From assembly GCF_013522825.1 (NCBI RefSeq), contig NZ_JAAMQZ010000005.1, positions 116,104 to 180,103 on the forward strand: 64,000 nucleotides of DNA, read 5' to 3'. The notes under the pieces were generated by a model. The model searched no databases, was not told the origin of the DNA, and saw only the letters and a program-made list of their open reading frames with translations. The translations under genes were made by a program, and so were the position numbers. The first letter of the stretch is position 1. The number at the start of each line of letters is the position of its first letter. Positions 1-9,273 of this stretch are shown here, piece by piece. This DNA comes from Stutzerimonas stutzeri (GTDB lineage: Bacteria; Pseudomonadota; Gammaproteobacteria; Pseudomonadales; Pseudomonadaceae).

Positions 1-834
1 GTAACCGATGCTTTGCGCTGGGGTTTCAGCGTTGGCCAGCGCTTTGTGCATCGCTTCGATGGCGCCCCGGCCTGCGGGGTCGGGGGCGGAAATATGATGG
101 GCGTCGGAACTGGCGCCAGCGCCGAGCAGGGCGATGGGTGCAGGCTCGCGGGTCATCAGGAACAGCGCTGCCGCCTCGCCGATATTGATGCCGTCGCGGT
201 TGGCTGAAAACGGATTGCAGATGCATGTGCTGGTCGCCTCCAGGGCGCTGAAACCTTGCAGAGTCAGGTCGCAGAGGCTATCGACACCACCGCACAGCAC
301 CGCATCGCAAATGCCCGCGTCCAGCAGCCGTTTCGCGCTCTGCAAGGCGCGCGCCCCGGAGGTGCAGGCGGTGGAGATGCAATAGCTGGGGCCGGCAAGC
401 CCCAGGCGCTCGCTGAGAAAGCTCGCCGGCGCCGAAAGTTCCTGGTGGCCGTAGTGATAGCTGGGCGGCAGCTGCCCGTCGCGAATCAGGCCGGCAATGC
501 CTTGAGAGGCTTCCTGGATGCCGGTAGTGCTGGTGCCCAGCACTACGCCGATCCGCGCCGGGCCGAAGCGCTCGATAGCCTCGGTGATTTCCTCCAGGAT
601 TTCCTCGACGGCAGCCAGCAGCAGGCGATTGTTGCGTGTCGCATCGCGCAGGGTGGCATCGCTTAGTGATGGCAGCTCGGCACTGATTGCACCGACCGGC
701 AAGCTGCGCCCAGCGACCAGAACCGGCCAGGGGCGCATGCCCGAGCCATCGCCCTGCAGCAGTCGCCGGGCCACCTCGGCCTTGCCGCGGCCCAGCGCGC
801 AGATCACGCCGAGGGCGTTGAGGTAGGCGCTCAT
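1..834 (-). CDS. Beta-ketoacyl-ACP synthase (FabF/KAS II type), 3' part outside window
   Basis: Elongating ketosynthase that condenses acyl chains with malonyl-ACP, presumably in polyene assembly. Reading from the ATG at 834 gives an open frame of 278 codons to the window edge, so the C-terminus is missing. The active-site cysteine is Cys157 in STACTSG, and a DAHHISAPD stretch near residue 255 resembles the region before the catalytic histidines of FabF. Those histidines lie beyond position 1. The start overlaps the stop of the upstream lipoprotein gene as ATGA. The family assignment is clear; the specific role in the pigment pathway is inferred from the neighbours. Confidence 0.88.
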   Translation of the reverse strand, partial: MSAYLNALGVICALGRGKAEVARRLLQGDGSGMRPWPVLVAGRSLPVGAISAELPSLSDATLRDATRNNRLLLAAVEEILEEITEAIERFGPARIGVVLGTSTTGIQEASQGIAGLIRDGQLPPSYHYGHQELSAPASFLSERLGLAGPSYCISTACTSGARALQSAKRLLDAGICDAVLCGGVDSLCDLTLQGFSALEATSTCICNPFSANRDGINIGEAAALFLMTREPAPIALLGAGASSDAHHISAPDPAGRGAIEAMHKALANAETPAQSIGY

Positions 835-1337
835 CGTGGTCGGGCTCCGTCGTCGAGGGGGGCGACACCATAGGACAGCCCGCCGCCCGCGTCGAGCTGA
901 AAGCGGCCCTCCCGTGCGTAGCGAACCTGCCAGTGAGTCAGCCGACGCGTATCAGCCTGCCGGCTCCAGTCCTGCCCGGCATACAGGCGTTCCAGCTGGT
1001 CATTGGGGGTGAGCGCGAACAGCAGCGCGGCGAACAGCGCGCGGGCCTGGGGATTGGGCGGCAGCAGGCCATCCGCCTGCCACTGATCATCGACCAGCAA
1101 CTGCCGCGCCAGCGGCGTGCCCAGCGGGGTCAGCAGCGTCCAGCGCAGAGCCTGAGGTTCTTGCTGGATCACCAGCAACTGGTCATGACTGCCGTCGGCG
1201 CTGCGTTGCTGGATATGCAGTTGCATCGGCAATTGCAGGCGCGGCTGTTCGCTGGGCAGCGGCAACGGGTTGGCGCAGCCGCTCAGCAGGAGCAGCAGCG
1301 CCAGCCAGGCGAGGCCAAAGGGCTTATCGCTCGCCAC
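831..1337 (-). CDS. DUF3261-like outer-membrane lipoprotein of the aryl-polyene cluster
   Basis: Small predicted lipoprotein. From the GTG at 1337 it begins with a short basic region, a hydrophobic stretch and the lipobox LLSGC, so Cys21 would be lipidated. The remaining ~150 residues resemble the DUF3261 proteins found in aryl polyene clusters; the function is unknown but may be in product transport with the LolA-like protein and the MMPL exporter. An ATG at 1409 would give a longer frame, but it puts 24 residues before the signal peptide and overlaps the previous gene by 86 bases. The GTG start overlaps by only 14 and yields a normal lipoprotein signal. Confidence 0.75.
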   Translation of the reverse strand: MASDKPFGLAWLALLLLLSGCANPLPLPSEQPRLQLPMQLHIQQRSADGSHDQLLVIQQEPQALRWTLLTPLGTPLARQLLVDDQWQADGLLPPNPQARALFAALLFALTPNDQLERLYAGQDWSRQADTRRLTHWQVRYAREGRFQLDAGGGLSYGVAPLDDGARPR

Positions 1338-2568
1338 GGCAGAGTTCGGCCAGTACCCGCAGGCGGCGCTTGGATTCGGCGACATAAGGATTTTTTTCGT
1401 CCCAGGCATAGCCGGCGAGGATCGAGCTGATCATCCGGCGGATCTCCGGCTGGGCGTGTTCGTAGTAGATGACGTCCTGGAAGCTGCAATCGTACCAACC
1501 CTCGACATAGGTCCGGAAGGTATCCACGCCGCGCTTGAGCGGGATGGCGAACTCGCTCTCCCAATCCACCGTCTCGCCCGAGAGCTGGCGATGCAGCGTG
1601 GCGGCGGCCATGCTCGACGAGCGCATGGCGATGGTCACGCCGGAGGAAAACACCGGGTCGAGAAATTCCGCCGCGTTGCCCAGCAGGGCGAAGCCGGGGC
1701 CGTGCAGCGCCTTGACGTTGGCCGAGTAGCCGCCGATCAGCCGTGCCGGGGTATCCCACTCGGCGTTCTTGAGGATGCGTCTGAGGTTCGGCGCTTCATG
1801 GACGAACTCCTTGAGGCAGGCATCCAGATCCAGCGGGCGATCCTCGTAGCGCTCGGCGCTGGCGACCACGCCGAGGGAGCAGCGCCCGTTGCTGAAGGGG
1901 ATGGTCCAGTACCAGACGTCACGCAGCTCAGGATGGGTGGTGATGAGGATCTTCTCGCGGTCGAACTGCGGGTCGTCGATGCGATCCTCGATGTGGGTGA
2001 ATACCGCGCGGCGCACCGGGAAACTCGAAGGCGCTTCCAGGTCCAGCAGGCGTGGCAGTACACGGCCATAACCGCTGGCGTCGAGGACGAAGGCCGCTTC
2101 GATGTGATAGTCGCTGCCGTCATTGCGGCGCACCTGCAGGCGCGGGCGAGCGCCGGCGAAATCCGCCGCGATGATCTCTTCCTCGTAACGGATTTCCACA
2201 CCCTGCAGTTCGGCCTGGTCGGCCAGCAGCTTGTCGAAATCGGCACGCTGCACCTGATAGGTGCTGCCGTGGCCCTCGGTGAACTTGTCGCGAAAATCGA
2301 ATTCGGTGTAGCGCTCGCCCCAGCCGAAGGCTGCACCGTGCTTGGTCTGGAAGCCGGCGGCCTGCACCGCTTCGAGCATGCCCGCTTCCTCGATGAAGTC
2401 CAGGCAGTGCGACAGCAGGCTCTCGCCGATGGAAAAGCGCGGGAAGCGCTGGCGTTCCAGAATCAGCACCTTATGGCCCTTGCGCTTGAGCAGCGCGCCG
2501 GCGATGGAGCCGGAAGGACCAGCACCGATAATCACGACTTCATGTTGTTGCGAATCAAGCGGCGCCAT
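1324..2568 (-). CDS. FAD-dependent oxidoreductase (tryptophan halogenase/geranylgeranyl reductase-like)
   Basis: Flavoprotein of 414 residues. The N-terminal Rossmann motif GAGPSG (residues 15-20) binds FAD, a LLERQRF-like segment follows the second strand, and a downstream GNAAEFLDPVFSSG segment matches the FAD pyrophosphate region of this superfamily. Relatives occur in aryl polyene and xanthomonadin clusters; whether this enzyme halogenates, hydroxylates or oxidises the aryl head group cannot be read from the sequence. It overlaps the MMPL exporter gene by 14 bases, so the two are translated from one message. Confidence 0.8.
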   Translation of the reverse strand: MAPLDSQQHEVVIIGAGPSGSIAGALLKRKGHKVLILERQRFPRFSIGESLLSHCLDFIEEAGMLEAVQAAGFQTKHGAAFGWGERYTEFDFRDKFTEGHGSTYQVQRADFDKLLADQAELQGVEIRYEEEIIAADFAGARPRLQVRRNDGSDYHIEAAFVLDASGYGRVLPRLLDLEAPSSFPVRRAVFTHIEDRIDDPQFDREKILITTHPELRDVWYWTIPFSNGRCSLGVVASAERYEDRPLDLDACLKEFVHEAPNLRRILKNAEWDTPARLIGGYSANVKALHGPGFALLGNAAEFLDPVFSSGVTIAMRSSSMAAATLHRQLSGETVDWESEFAIPLKRGVDTFRTYVEGWYDCSFQDVIYYEHAQPEIRRMISSILAGYAWDEKNPYVAESKRRLRVLAELCRGER

Positions 2569-4915
2569 ACTGGCTCCTTGCCTTTGGTTGGGGTTGCGAT
2601 GGGCTGGCCCAGGGCGCCAGCAGGAAACTGAACAGCAGGCCGAGGCTCACGGCCAGGCCGAAATTGCTCACCGCCGGTGTGCTCGACAGCGCCAGCAGAC
2701 CGAACGACAGCCAGGTGGTGACGGCGGCCAGTAGCGTACCGACCAGGCTTACGGCGGCGCCACCGACCTGCTCACGCATCAGGATGGCGTAGTCGACGCC
2801 GATGGCGGTGACCAGCAGCAAACCGAACAGGCCGAACAGGGTCAGCGACTGGCCCAGCCAGCCGAGGCTGGCCAGGCTGCCGAGGGCGGCCAGCAACGGC
2901 ACGGCCAGGCAGCGCGCGGCGCCACGCCAGCCGAAGGGCAGGCAGAGCAGGATGAGGATCAGCCCGGCGGCGACCAGCTTGAGCGCGGCGGCCTGGGTCT
3001 TGGTTTCGGCGAACAGGCGGTTCAGCTCGGCGGGACGGTCGATCAGGTCGACACCGTCAAGGTCCTCGGCCAGTCCCGCCAGGATGGCACTGTCCTTCAA
3101 CCCCTGCAGGCTGATCAGACCGGCCACGGAACCATCGTCCTGACGGCCCAGCCAGAGCGGGCGCCAGGGCTCGCCCAGCGGGCCGGCCAGGACCTGTTCC
3201 AGCTCGGCAATCGGCTGTGTCTGCAACGCAACCAGTTCCGCCTCCAGCCGCTCGGGACCCACGCCCAGTGCCAGTAGCGGCGTGCCGGCTGCGAGCAGAT
3301 GCGGCAGGGCCAGTTGCAGACTCTTCTGCGCGGTGGCGGGCGCGGCGATCTGGCTGAGCGCCAGGTAGCCCGAGAGTTTGCCTTCGGCCACCTGCTCATC
3401 GAGGCGGCTGCTCAGGGCTTGCTGGCTTGCCAGCAGCTCGTCGGACGTTGCCGCCCGCACCAGAAAATACTGGCTGGTGGGCTGGAAACCACTGATCTCG
3501 CCGATGCGCTGGGCCTGCTGCTGCAAGACCGGGGCGCGGCTGACCCACTGGCGCAGATCGTCGGTGAACGAGACGTGCGGCACGCCGAAGGCGCAGTACA
3601 GGGCGAAGGCGGCCAGCAGCCAGGGCGTGGCGATGCGCCCCAGTAACGTCTGGCGCAGACGCAACGCGCGTTCGGCCCAGCCCAGCGGCGCCGGCCAGGG
3701 CCGCAACGGCGCGCGCAATAGCCAGGGCAGCAGGCAGGTGGCGCAGGCAAAGGCGCCGGTCAGCCCGGCGGCGGAAAACACCGCCACCTGGCCCAGTGCC
3801 GGGAATGGCGTGAAGGCCATCGCCAGGTAGCCGATGACGTTGGTGAGCAACGCCAGCACCAGCCCCGGCAGCGTCAGGCGCAGCGCCAGATGACCGTTCC
3901 AGGGTTGCAGGGTCCAGCTCTTGGACAGGTAGTGCAGCGGAAAGTCGATGCTCACACCCACCAGGCTCGCGCCCAGCACCAGCGTCAGTACATGGATCTG
4001 ACCGAACAGCGCGATGCAGGCCGCCGCGCCGCTGAGCGCGCCTACCGCCACCGGCAGCACGATCAGCAGCACACGCGGAGTGCGAAACAGCACCAGCAGC
4101 AGAGCGAGGGTGGCGAGCAGGGAGAGGCTGCCGATCAGGCTGGCTTCCTCCCGCGCCTGGCGCTGTCCGTGAGCGGCATGAAGCAGCCCGCCGGCGGCAA
4201 GCAGTTCGCCCTGGGCGGTTTCGACCTGCAGGCGGATATCGCTCACCAGTTTCTCGACCTGCAGCGGCAGGCGTTCGTCAAAGGCGTCGCCGTGAGTCTG
4301 CGCATGGATCACGGCCCAGCGCTGGCCCTGGTATTCGGCCAGCAGTTGCGCATCCGGCCCGGCCCGGACATTGCCCGGTTGCGGCAGCTGCCGTTGCGCC
4401 AGGTCGGCGATGCCGAACCAGTCCTGCTCGACGGGCACCAGTCCGCTGCCCTCGAAGGGGTTGTACAGGCGTTGCAGGCGTTGCTGGATGAAGGCATCGG
4501 GCCCTGCGATCAGTGCTTCACGGCTTGCCGTGTCGAGCAGCGCCAGACGCTGGGCGAGCAACTGTTGGCGGATTTCCGAGAGATCGGCGTCTACGGAGTG
4601 CCGCACCTGGGCAAACAGGCCGCTGGCCTCCAGCGTGTCGCTGATCTCGTCGACCAGCGTGGCGGCGGTTGCTGTGTCGGCATGGCGCACCAGCAGCATC
4701 AGGTCGCGGTTCAGCGGCTCCTGCATGCGTGCTTCGGCCCGCTGTTCCAGCTCGCCCGGCGTGCCGCTGGGCAGCAGCTGCAGCAGGTTGGCGGTGACCG
4801 GCGGGCCGTCGCGCCATTGCCAGGCGGTCAGGCCGACCAGCCCGAGCAGGGCGACGGCGAACAGGATAGGGATCAGACGTGGCAGCCTGAGCGCCTCGTC
4901 AGTAGGTGAAGTCAT
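2555..4915 (-). CDS. MMPL/RND-family membrane exporter
   Basis: Inner-membrane exporter of 786 residues, likely moving the polyene lipid or its precursor out of the inner leaflet. It has the two-fold RND layout: an N-terminal membrane helix, a periplasmic loop (about 40-250), a helix bundle (about 255-410), a second periplasmic domain (about 430-620) and a final helix bundle rich in Leu/Ala/Gly (about 635-775). The second half contains GVDYAILMREQ, matching the conserved charged helix of MMPL proteins. The start overlaps the LolA-like gene by 17 bases. The family is secure and the substrate is inferred from the cluster. Confidence 0.85.
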   Translation of the reverse strand: MTSPTDEALRLPRLIPILFAVALLGLVGLTAWQWRDGPPVTANLLQLLPSGTPGELEQRAEARMQEPLNRDLMLLVRHADTATAATLVDEISDTLEASGLFAQVRHSVDADLSEIRQQLLAQRLALLDTASREALIAGPDAFIQQRLQRLYNPFEGSGLVPVEQDWFGIADLAQRQLPQPGNVRAGPDAQLLAEYQGQRWAVIHAQTHGDAFDERLPLQVEKLVSDIRLQVETAQGELLAAGGLLHAAHGQRQAREEASLIGSLSLLATLALLLVLFRTPRVLLIVLPVAVGALSGAAACIALFGQIHVLTLVLGASLVGVSIDFPLHYLSKSWTLQPWNGHLALRLTLPGLVLALLTNVIGYLAMAFTPFPALGQVAVFSAAGLTGAFACATCLLPWLLRAPLRPWPAPLGWAERALRLRQTLLGRIATPWLLAAFALYCAFGVPHVSFTDDLRQWVSRAPVLQQQAQRIGEISGFQPTSQYFLVRAATSDELLASQQALSSRLDEQVAEGKLSGYLALSQIAAPATAQKSLQLALPHLLAAGTPLLALGVGPERLEAELVALQTQPIAELEQVLAGPLGEPWRPLWLGRQDDGSVAGLISLQGLKDSAILAGLAEDLDGVDLIDRPAELNRLFAETKTQAAALKLVAAGLILILLCLPFGWRGAARCLAVPLLAALGSLASLGWLGQSLTLFGLFGLLLVTAIGVDYAILMREQVGGAAVSLVGTLLAAVTTWLSFGLLALSSTPAVSNFGLAVSLGLLFSFLLAPWASPSQPQPKARSQYGAA

Positions 4916-5492
4916 GCTGCTCGATCGGGCTCAGCTGGTCATCGACCTGTAGGCTTTCCAACAGCAACAGGGTGCTGTCGCCCTGGGTTTCCCGCAGTTC
5001 GATACGCTCGGCGGTGGCGCTGCCCTGGATGTGGATGGCGGTGAATATCTGCTGCAACAGCTTGGCGTGTGGTGTCAGGGTCAGTGTCCAGGCATCGCTG
5101 CTGCCCTGCAGATCGAGGTTGAAGTCACGTTGCAGCGCCTCGGCATCGCCGCCGAGCACGGCCAGGAACAGCTCGTTCTGACGCTCCGTCGCGCCCTGCT
5201 GGGTGGCTGCCTGCCAGCCGCTGTCCGTTCGCTGGGCGATGCCCGCGTCAGTGATGCGGTAATCCTGCTGCAGGGGCGCCTGGAGCAGCCAGAGCAGGCC
5301 GTGGTCGCGGGCCAGCACGAACTGGCCACGGCTGACCAGCGGCAGGGGCAGGGCGCGCAGGTGTTTTTCCTGAACGAACTGGCCACGGATCACTACCGGC
5401 TCGCGCAGTTGCTGGCTGAGCTGCGCCAGATCGAAAGCATGGACGTGCGCTGCCTGTAGCAGGCACAGCACAAGAAGCAGCCGCCGGATCAT
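4899..5492 (-). CDS. LolA-like outer-membrane lipoprotein carrier protein
   Basis: Predicted periplasmic protein of 197 residues with a cleavable signal peptide (MIRRLLLVLCLLQAAHVHA). The mature part has the LolA-type pattern of alternating strands, beginning FDLAQLSQQL and containing GQFVQEKHL. LolA relatives are regular members of aryl polyene clusters and may ferry the lipid across the periplasm together with the MMPL exporter. The ATG at 5492 overlaps the thioesterase stop as ATGA; a longer in-frame start at 5654 would put 54 unrelated residues before the signal peptide and is rejected. Confidence 0.82.
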   Translation of the reverse strand: MIRRLLLVLCLLQAAHVHAFDLAQLSQQLREPVVIRGQFVQEKHLRALPLPLVSRGQFVLARDHGLLWLLQAPLQQDYRITDAGIAQRTDSGWQAATQQGATERQNELFLAVLGGDAEALQRDFNLDLQGSSDAWTLTLTPHAKLLQQIFTAIHIQGSATAERIELRETQGDSTLLLLESLQVDDQLSPIEQHDFTY

Positions 5493-5914
5493 GCCAGCGC
5501 CTGCTCGACGGCTTCGACGAAGACCTTCGGCGAGGCCAGCTGCATCTCGCGGCTGGCGATTTCCACCGCGACCTGCACCGTGCTGCCACGGGTCATGCGC
5601 TCGCCGGTCTCGGCATCGTTGATCAGGTAGTTGATCTTCAGGCGGTTCTCCCACTCGACGAGGTCGGCGCGCACGATGATGCGCTGGTTGAAACGTGCGC
5701 CGCGCATGTAGCGCAGCTGCACGTCGATCACCGGCCAGGCATAGCCGGCCTCGCGCATCTGCAGGTAGTTGTGGCCGATGCGCTCGAGCAGGGCGCAGCG
5801 CGCCACTTCGAAGTACTTGATGTAATGGCCGTGCCAGACCACGTCCATCGAGTCGACGTCGAAGAAGGGCACGAGGATTTCCACCTCGGCCTGCAATACG
5901 CCAGTCTTACGCAT
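5489..5914 (-). CDS. Acyl-CoA/acyl-ACP thioesterase, hotdog fold (4HBT family)
   Basis: Thioesterase of 141 residues. The segment FFDVDSMDVVWHGHYIKYFE carries the 4-hydroxybenzoyl-CoA thioesterase signature, with the catalytic Asp in the DxxDxxxVxxH context. In this cluster it would release or edit the polyene chain from the ACP. The ATG at 5914 is chosen because the family signature starts about 20 residues downstream and because the gene ends in an ATGA overlap with the LolA-like gene. A REP pair separates it from the upstream lyase gene. Confidence 0.85.
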   Translation of the reverse strand: MRKTGVLQAEVEILVPFFDVDSMDVVWHGHYIKYFEVARCALLERIGHNYLQMREAGYAWPVIDVQLRYMRGARFNQRIIVRADLVEWENRLKINYLINDAETGERMTRGSTVQVAVEIASREMQLASPKVFVEAVEQALA

Positions 5915-5927
5915 GACGAGGCTCCTG

Positions 5928-5994
5928 GTAGGCGCGGGCCACGCCCGCGAACGGCACAACGCAAAAGCATCGCGGACATGGCCCGCTCCTACAA
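5928..5994. repeat. Inverted pair of REP elements (BIME) between lyase and thioesterase genes
   Basis: GTAGGCGCGGGCCACGCCCG at 5928-5947 is followed, in inverted orientation, by a matching copy ending in GGCCCGCTCCTAC at 5992. This is the classic head-to-head Pseudomonas REP arrangement and can fold in the mRNA. The right-hand element overlaps the last codon and TAG stop of the lyase gene (5989-5991). Confidence 0.75.
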
Positions 5995-7536
5995 GTCATA
6001 CAACCCCCAATGCCGGTCACGGATACGTTGCAGACACAGGCGCAGCTCGCCCTCCAGCGCGCGGTCCTCGATCAGCGGCGGGAAGTCCTTGCCCAGCTGG
6101 GCATGCATCTCGCGCAGCGGCGCGGGCAACGGCCGCGCCTGTTCGTCACGCTGGCGCAGCCAGACACCCTGGTTCGCTGCGATCAGCGTGGCTGCGGCCA
6201 CCTGCTCGGTCAGCTCCAGGCTGCGCAGCGCATCGCGGGCGGCGATGGTGCCCATGCTGACCTTGTCCTGGTTGTGGCATTCGGTGGAGCGCGAGAAGAC
6301 GCTGGCCGGCAGGGTGTTCTTCAGGGCCTCGGCGGTCCAGGCGCTGGCGCCGATCTGCACCGCCTTGAAGCCGTGGTTGATCATCGCGGTGGCCGTCGGC
6401 GCGCCGGAAAGGTTGCTCGGCAGGCCATGGTTGTAGCGGGTATCGACCAGCAGCGCGAGCTGGCGGTCGAGCAGGTCGGCGACGTTGCCCACCAGGTTCT
6501 TCAGGCTGTCCATGGCGAAGGCGATGTGGCCGCCATAGAAATGCCCGCCGTGCAGCACGCGCTCGTTTTCCGCATCGATGATGGGATTGTCGTTGGCGCT
6601 GTTCAGTTCGGTCTCAATGAACTGGCGCAGCAGGCCCAGGCTGTCGGCCAGGACGCCAAGCACATGCGGTGCGCAGCGGATGGAGTAGCGGTCCTGTAAA
6701 CGATGGAGCGATGCGGTTGGCGCATCGATCGCCAGGTCCTGGCGAATCCAGGCGGCGACCTGGTTCTGGCCGGGATGCGGCTTGGCGGCGAACAGGCGCT
6801 CGTCGAAATGCTCGGGGTTGCCTTCCAGCGCCACCACGTTGAGTGCGGTGATGCGCGTGGCCAGCTTGAGCAGGTAATCGGCGCGGGCATAGGCCAGGCA
6901 GGCCAAACCGGTCATCACCGCTGTGCCGTTCATCAGCGCCAGGGCTTCCTTGGGCCGCAGGGTCAGCGGCGTCCAGCCCAGCTGGCGGTGCACTTCGGCG
7001 GCGCTGCGGCGCTCGCCCTGGTACATCACCTCGCGTTCGCCTGTCAGCGTCGCGGCCACATAGGACAGCGGCGTCAGGTCGCCGCTGGCGCCCACCGAGC
7101 CCTCTTCGGGAATCAGCGGCAGGATGTCGTGTTCGAGAAAGGCCTGCAGGCGGTCGAGCAGTTCGATGCGCACGCCGGACATGCCGTGGGTCAGTGAGCG
7201 CAGCCGCGCGGCGAGCACGGCGCGGGTCGCTTCGGCATCCAGCAGCTTGCCCAGGCCGCAGCCGTGGAAGGTGAACAGGTGCTGCGGCAGTGCCTCGACC
7301 TGATGCAGCGGCACCGCCACCACGCAGGAGTCGCCGTAGCCGGTGGTCACGCCATAGATCACCCCTTCGCGGTCGAGCAGGGTGTCGAGAAACTGCGCGC
7401 CACGGGCGATGTGCCGGCGAAACGCGGCGTCGGCCTGCAGCTGTGCGGGCGCGCGGCGCTCGGCCACGGCCAGCACATCCTCGATGCTCAGGTGGTTTTC
7501 GCCAAAGATAACGGGCTCAGGTGTCGCGTGGGTCAT
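5989..7536 (-). CDS. Aromatic amino acid ammonia-lyase (HAL/PAL/TAL family)
   Basis: Lyase of 515 residues that removes ammonia from histidine, phenylalanine or tyrosine. The electrophilic MIO cofactor forms from Ala150-Ser151-Gly152 in GSVGASGDLTPL, and the conserved YGVTTGYG loop is at residues 61-68. Its place inside an aryl polyene operon, away from hut genes, suggests it makes cinnamate or 4-coumarate as the aryl starter, as described for flexirubin clusters. Substrate specificity cannot be decided by eye. The ATG at 7536 is preferred to an upstream in-frame start. It overlaps the acyltransferase gene by 20 bases. Confidence 0.87.
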   Translation of the reverse strand: MTHATPEPVIFGENHLSIEDVLAVAERRAPAQLQADAAFRRHIARGAQFLDTLLDREGVIYGVTTGYGDSCVVAVPLHQVEALPQHLFTFHGCGLGKLLDAEATRAVLAARLRSLTHGMSGVRIELLDRLQAFLEHDILPLIPEEGSVGASGDLTPLSYVAATLTGEREVMYQGERRSAAEVHRQLGWTPLTLRPKEALALMNGTAVMTGLACLAYARADYLLKLATRITALNVVALEGNPEHFDERLFAAKPHPGQNQVAAWIRQDLAIDAPTASLHRLQDRYSIRCAPHVLGVLADSLGLLRQFIETELNSANDNPIIDAENERVLHGGHFYGGHIAFAMDSLKNLVGNVADLLDRQLALLVDTRYNHGLPSNLSGAPTATAMINHGFKAVQIGASAWTAEALKNTLPASVFSRSTECHNQDKVSMGTIAARDALRSLELTEQVAAATLIAANQGVWLRQRDEQARPLPAPLREMHAQLGKDFPPLIEDRALEGELRLCLQRIRDRHWGLYDL

Positions 7537-8470
7537 GGGTAGTCCAGAAAGGGTAGAAATTGAACCATTGCAGCGGCGCCTGCAGGCAGCGTGCCGCCAG
7601 CTCATCGGCATAGCGTTGCACCCATTGCGCCACGATGGCGTCGCGCTCGCGGCGGCGCCATTCGATACGCTCGGCGAAGGGCGCGAGCTGAATCCGGTAG
7701 CGCTGGCTATGCTTCAGGCAGAACAGCAGGTTGACCGGGCATTCCAGCAAGCCGGCCAGCAGCCACGGCCCCTGCGGAAAGGCCGCCGGCTGGCCGAGGA
7801 AGTCCACGGTGGCGGTGCGCGCGCCGTGCAGCGGCACGCGGTCGCCGGCAATCGCCAGCCATTCTCCCGCATCCAGCCGGCGCGACAACTCCAGCATGAC
7901 CGCCGGGTCCAGCTCGCTGACCTGAATCAGACGCAGGTTGTTCGCCCCCGAATCTTCCAGCAGGCGATTGAAGCGCTCGGCGTGGCGGGTGTGGACGAGG
8001 ATGTTCATCTTCACCTTGCCGCCGATCTCGGCCAGCGCGCGGCAGACTTCCAGATTACCCAGGTGCGCGCCCACCAGCATCTGCCCGCGCTGGCCGCCGT
8101 TCCAGATCAGCGGGCGAATGCTCTGGGGATCATCCACATCGAGCTGATCGAAGCCGATGCGCCCGCCCCAGACATCCACCTTGTCCAGCAGGCTATCGGC
8201 GAAGGCCATGAATTGCCGATAGACCGATCCGGCGCGGGGGGCGAGGTGGCTGCGGCCACTCCAGCTCGCCAGATTGCGCTGATAAGTCCAGGCGCTCTGG
8301 CGGGCGTTGCGGCCAAACAGATAGAAGTACAGCACGATCAGGTACAGCAGCGGCGTCATGGCGCGCCGCCCCAGCAGGCGCACCACGCGCACGGTGAGCT
8401 TCATCAGGGCGAAACTGCCACGTTCGCGTTGCGCGGCCCAGTGCGCGCTGCGTTGGGGCGCCTGACTCAT
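7517..8470 (-). CDS. LpxL/HtrB-type lipid acyltransferase
   Basis: Membrane-associated acyltransferase of 317 residues resembling the lauroyl/myristoyl transferases of lipid A synthesis. A hydrophobic N-terminal helix (about 35-52) is followed by GAHLGNLEV, which holds the HxxxxE-type catalytic motif of the LpxL branch, and by AGDRVPLHG. In aryl polyene clusters such enzymes probably attach acyl chains during assembly of the outer-membrane lipid. The ATG at 8470 overlaps the end of the glycosyltransferase gene by 4 bases. Confidence 0.82.
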   Translation of the reverse strand: MSQAPQRSAHWAAQRERGSFALMKLTVRVVRLLGRRAMTPLLYLIVLYFYLFGRNARQSAWTYQRNLASWSGRSHLAPRAGSVYRQFMAFADSLLDKVDVWGGRIGFDQLDVDDPQSIRPLIWNGGQRGQMLVGAHLGNLEVCRALAEIGGKVKMNILVHTRHAERFNRLLEDSGANNLRLIQVSELDPAVMLELSRRLDAGEWLAIAGDRVPLHGARTATVDFLGQPAAFPQGPWLLAGLLECPVNLLFCLKHSQRYRIQLAPFAERIEWRRRERDAIVAQWVQRYADELAARCLQAPLQWFNFYPFWTTHDPRDT

Positions 8471-9273
8471 CCGCGCCACCGCCGCCACAGCAGCGCCGGC
8501 GCGCGCAGCAGCATGCCGCCGAACAGCCGGGCGTGCATGCGCGAGATCAGCAGGTTGTCGTGCCACAGGCGAAAGTGCGAGATGCCGTCGTCCGGGTAAT
8601 GCACGCGCGTCGGCAGCCAGACCATGGGTTGCTCGCGCCAGTGCAGGCGCACCAGGATCTCGGTGTCGAAATCCATCCGCCGGCCCAGTTCGACCGAGTC
8701 GAGCAGGGCCAGCGTCGGCGCCAGCGGATACACGCGGAAACCGCACATGGAATCGCGGATCGACAGCGACAGGGTGTTGATCCAGACCCAGACGTGGGTC
8801 AGGTAGCGCCCGTAGAGGCGGCCCCTGGGCACGCTGTCGTCGTATTGCGGGTAGCCGCAGATCAAGGCGTCGGGCGCTTGGCAAGCGCGGTCGAGGAACA
8901 GCCCCAGGCCCGCCAGATCATGCTGGCCGTCGGCGTCCACCTGCAGCGCGTGGGTAAAGCCCAGCCGCGCGGCTTCACGCAGGCCGCTGGTGACCGCCGC
9001 GCCCTTGCCCTGGTTGTGCGCGTGGCGTACCCGATGCACCTGCGGATGCTTGGCCAGTTCGTCGATCACCCGTGCGGCCTCGGGGCGGGAGGCGTCATCG
9101 ACCAGGATGCACGGCAGCTCTTCGGCAAGCAGCGCGGCGACGACCTCGGGCAGGCTGCGTTCGTGGTTGTAGACCGGTACCACGGCGCAGGGCCTGAAAT
9201 TGTCCTCGATGGGCAGCGGCAACTGTTGTTGGTGGGTATCGGGCTGCCGCGCCGGTGGAGTGAGGCTACTCAT
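8467..9273 (-). CDS. Family 2 glycosyltransferase
   Basis: GT-A fold glycosyltransferase of 268 residues. The donor-binding start VVPVYNHE is at residues 31-38, LVDDAS follows, and the metal-binding DAD sits in LQVDADGQHD near residue 118. The C-terminal part is basic and hydrophobic, consistent with membrane association. It probably adds a sugar or sugar-like head group to the polyene lipid; the acceptor is inferred from context. The start overlaps the ligase-dehydratase stop as ATGA. Confidence 0.85.
   Translation of the reverse strand: MSSLTPPARQPDTHQQQLPLPIEDNFRPCAVVPVYNHERSLPEVVAALLAEELPCILVDDASRPEAARVIDELAKHPQVHRVRHAHNQGKGAAVTSGLREAARLGFTHALQVDADGQHDLAGLGLFLDRACQAPDALICGYPQYDDSVPRGRLYGRYLTHVWVWINTLSLSIRDSMCGFRVYPLAPTLALLDSVELGRRMDFDTEILVRLHWREQPMVWLPTRVHYPDDGISHFRLWHDNLLISRMHARLFGGMLLRAPALLWRRWRG

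Noticed and set aside
1270..2631. Long open frame on the plus strand across the FAD oxidoreductase gene
   Set aside because: Mirror of a GC-rich gene on the minus strand; the translation has no recognisable domain and the minus-strand frame has clear FAD motifs.
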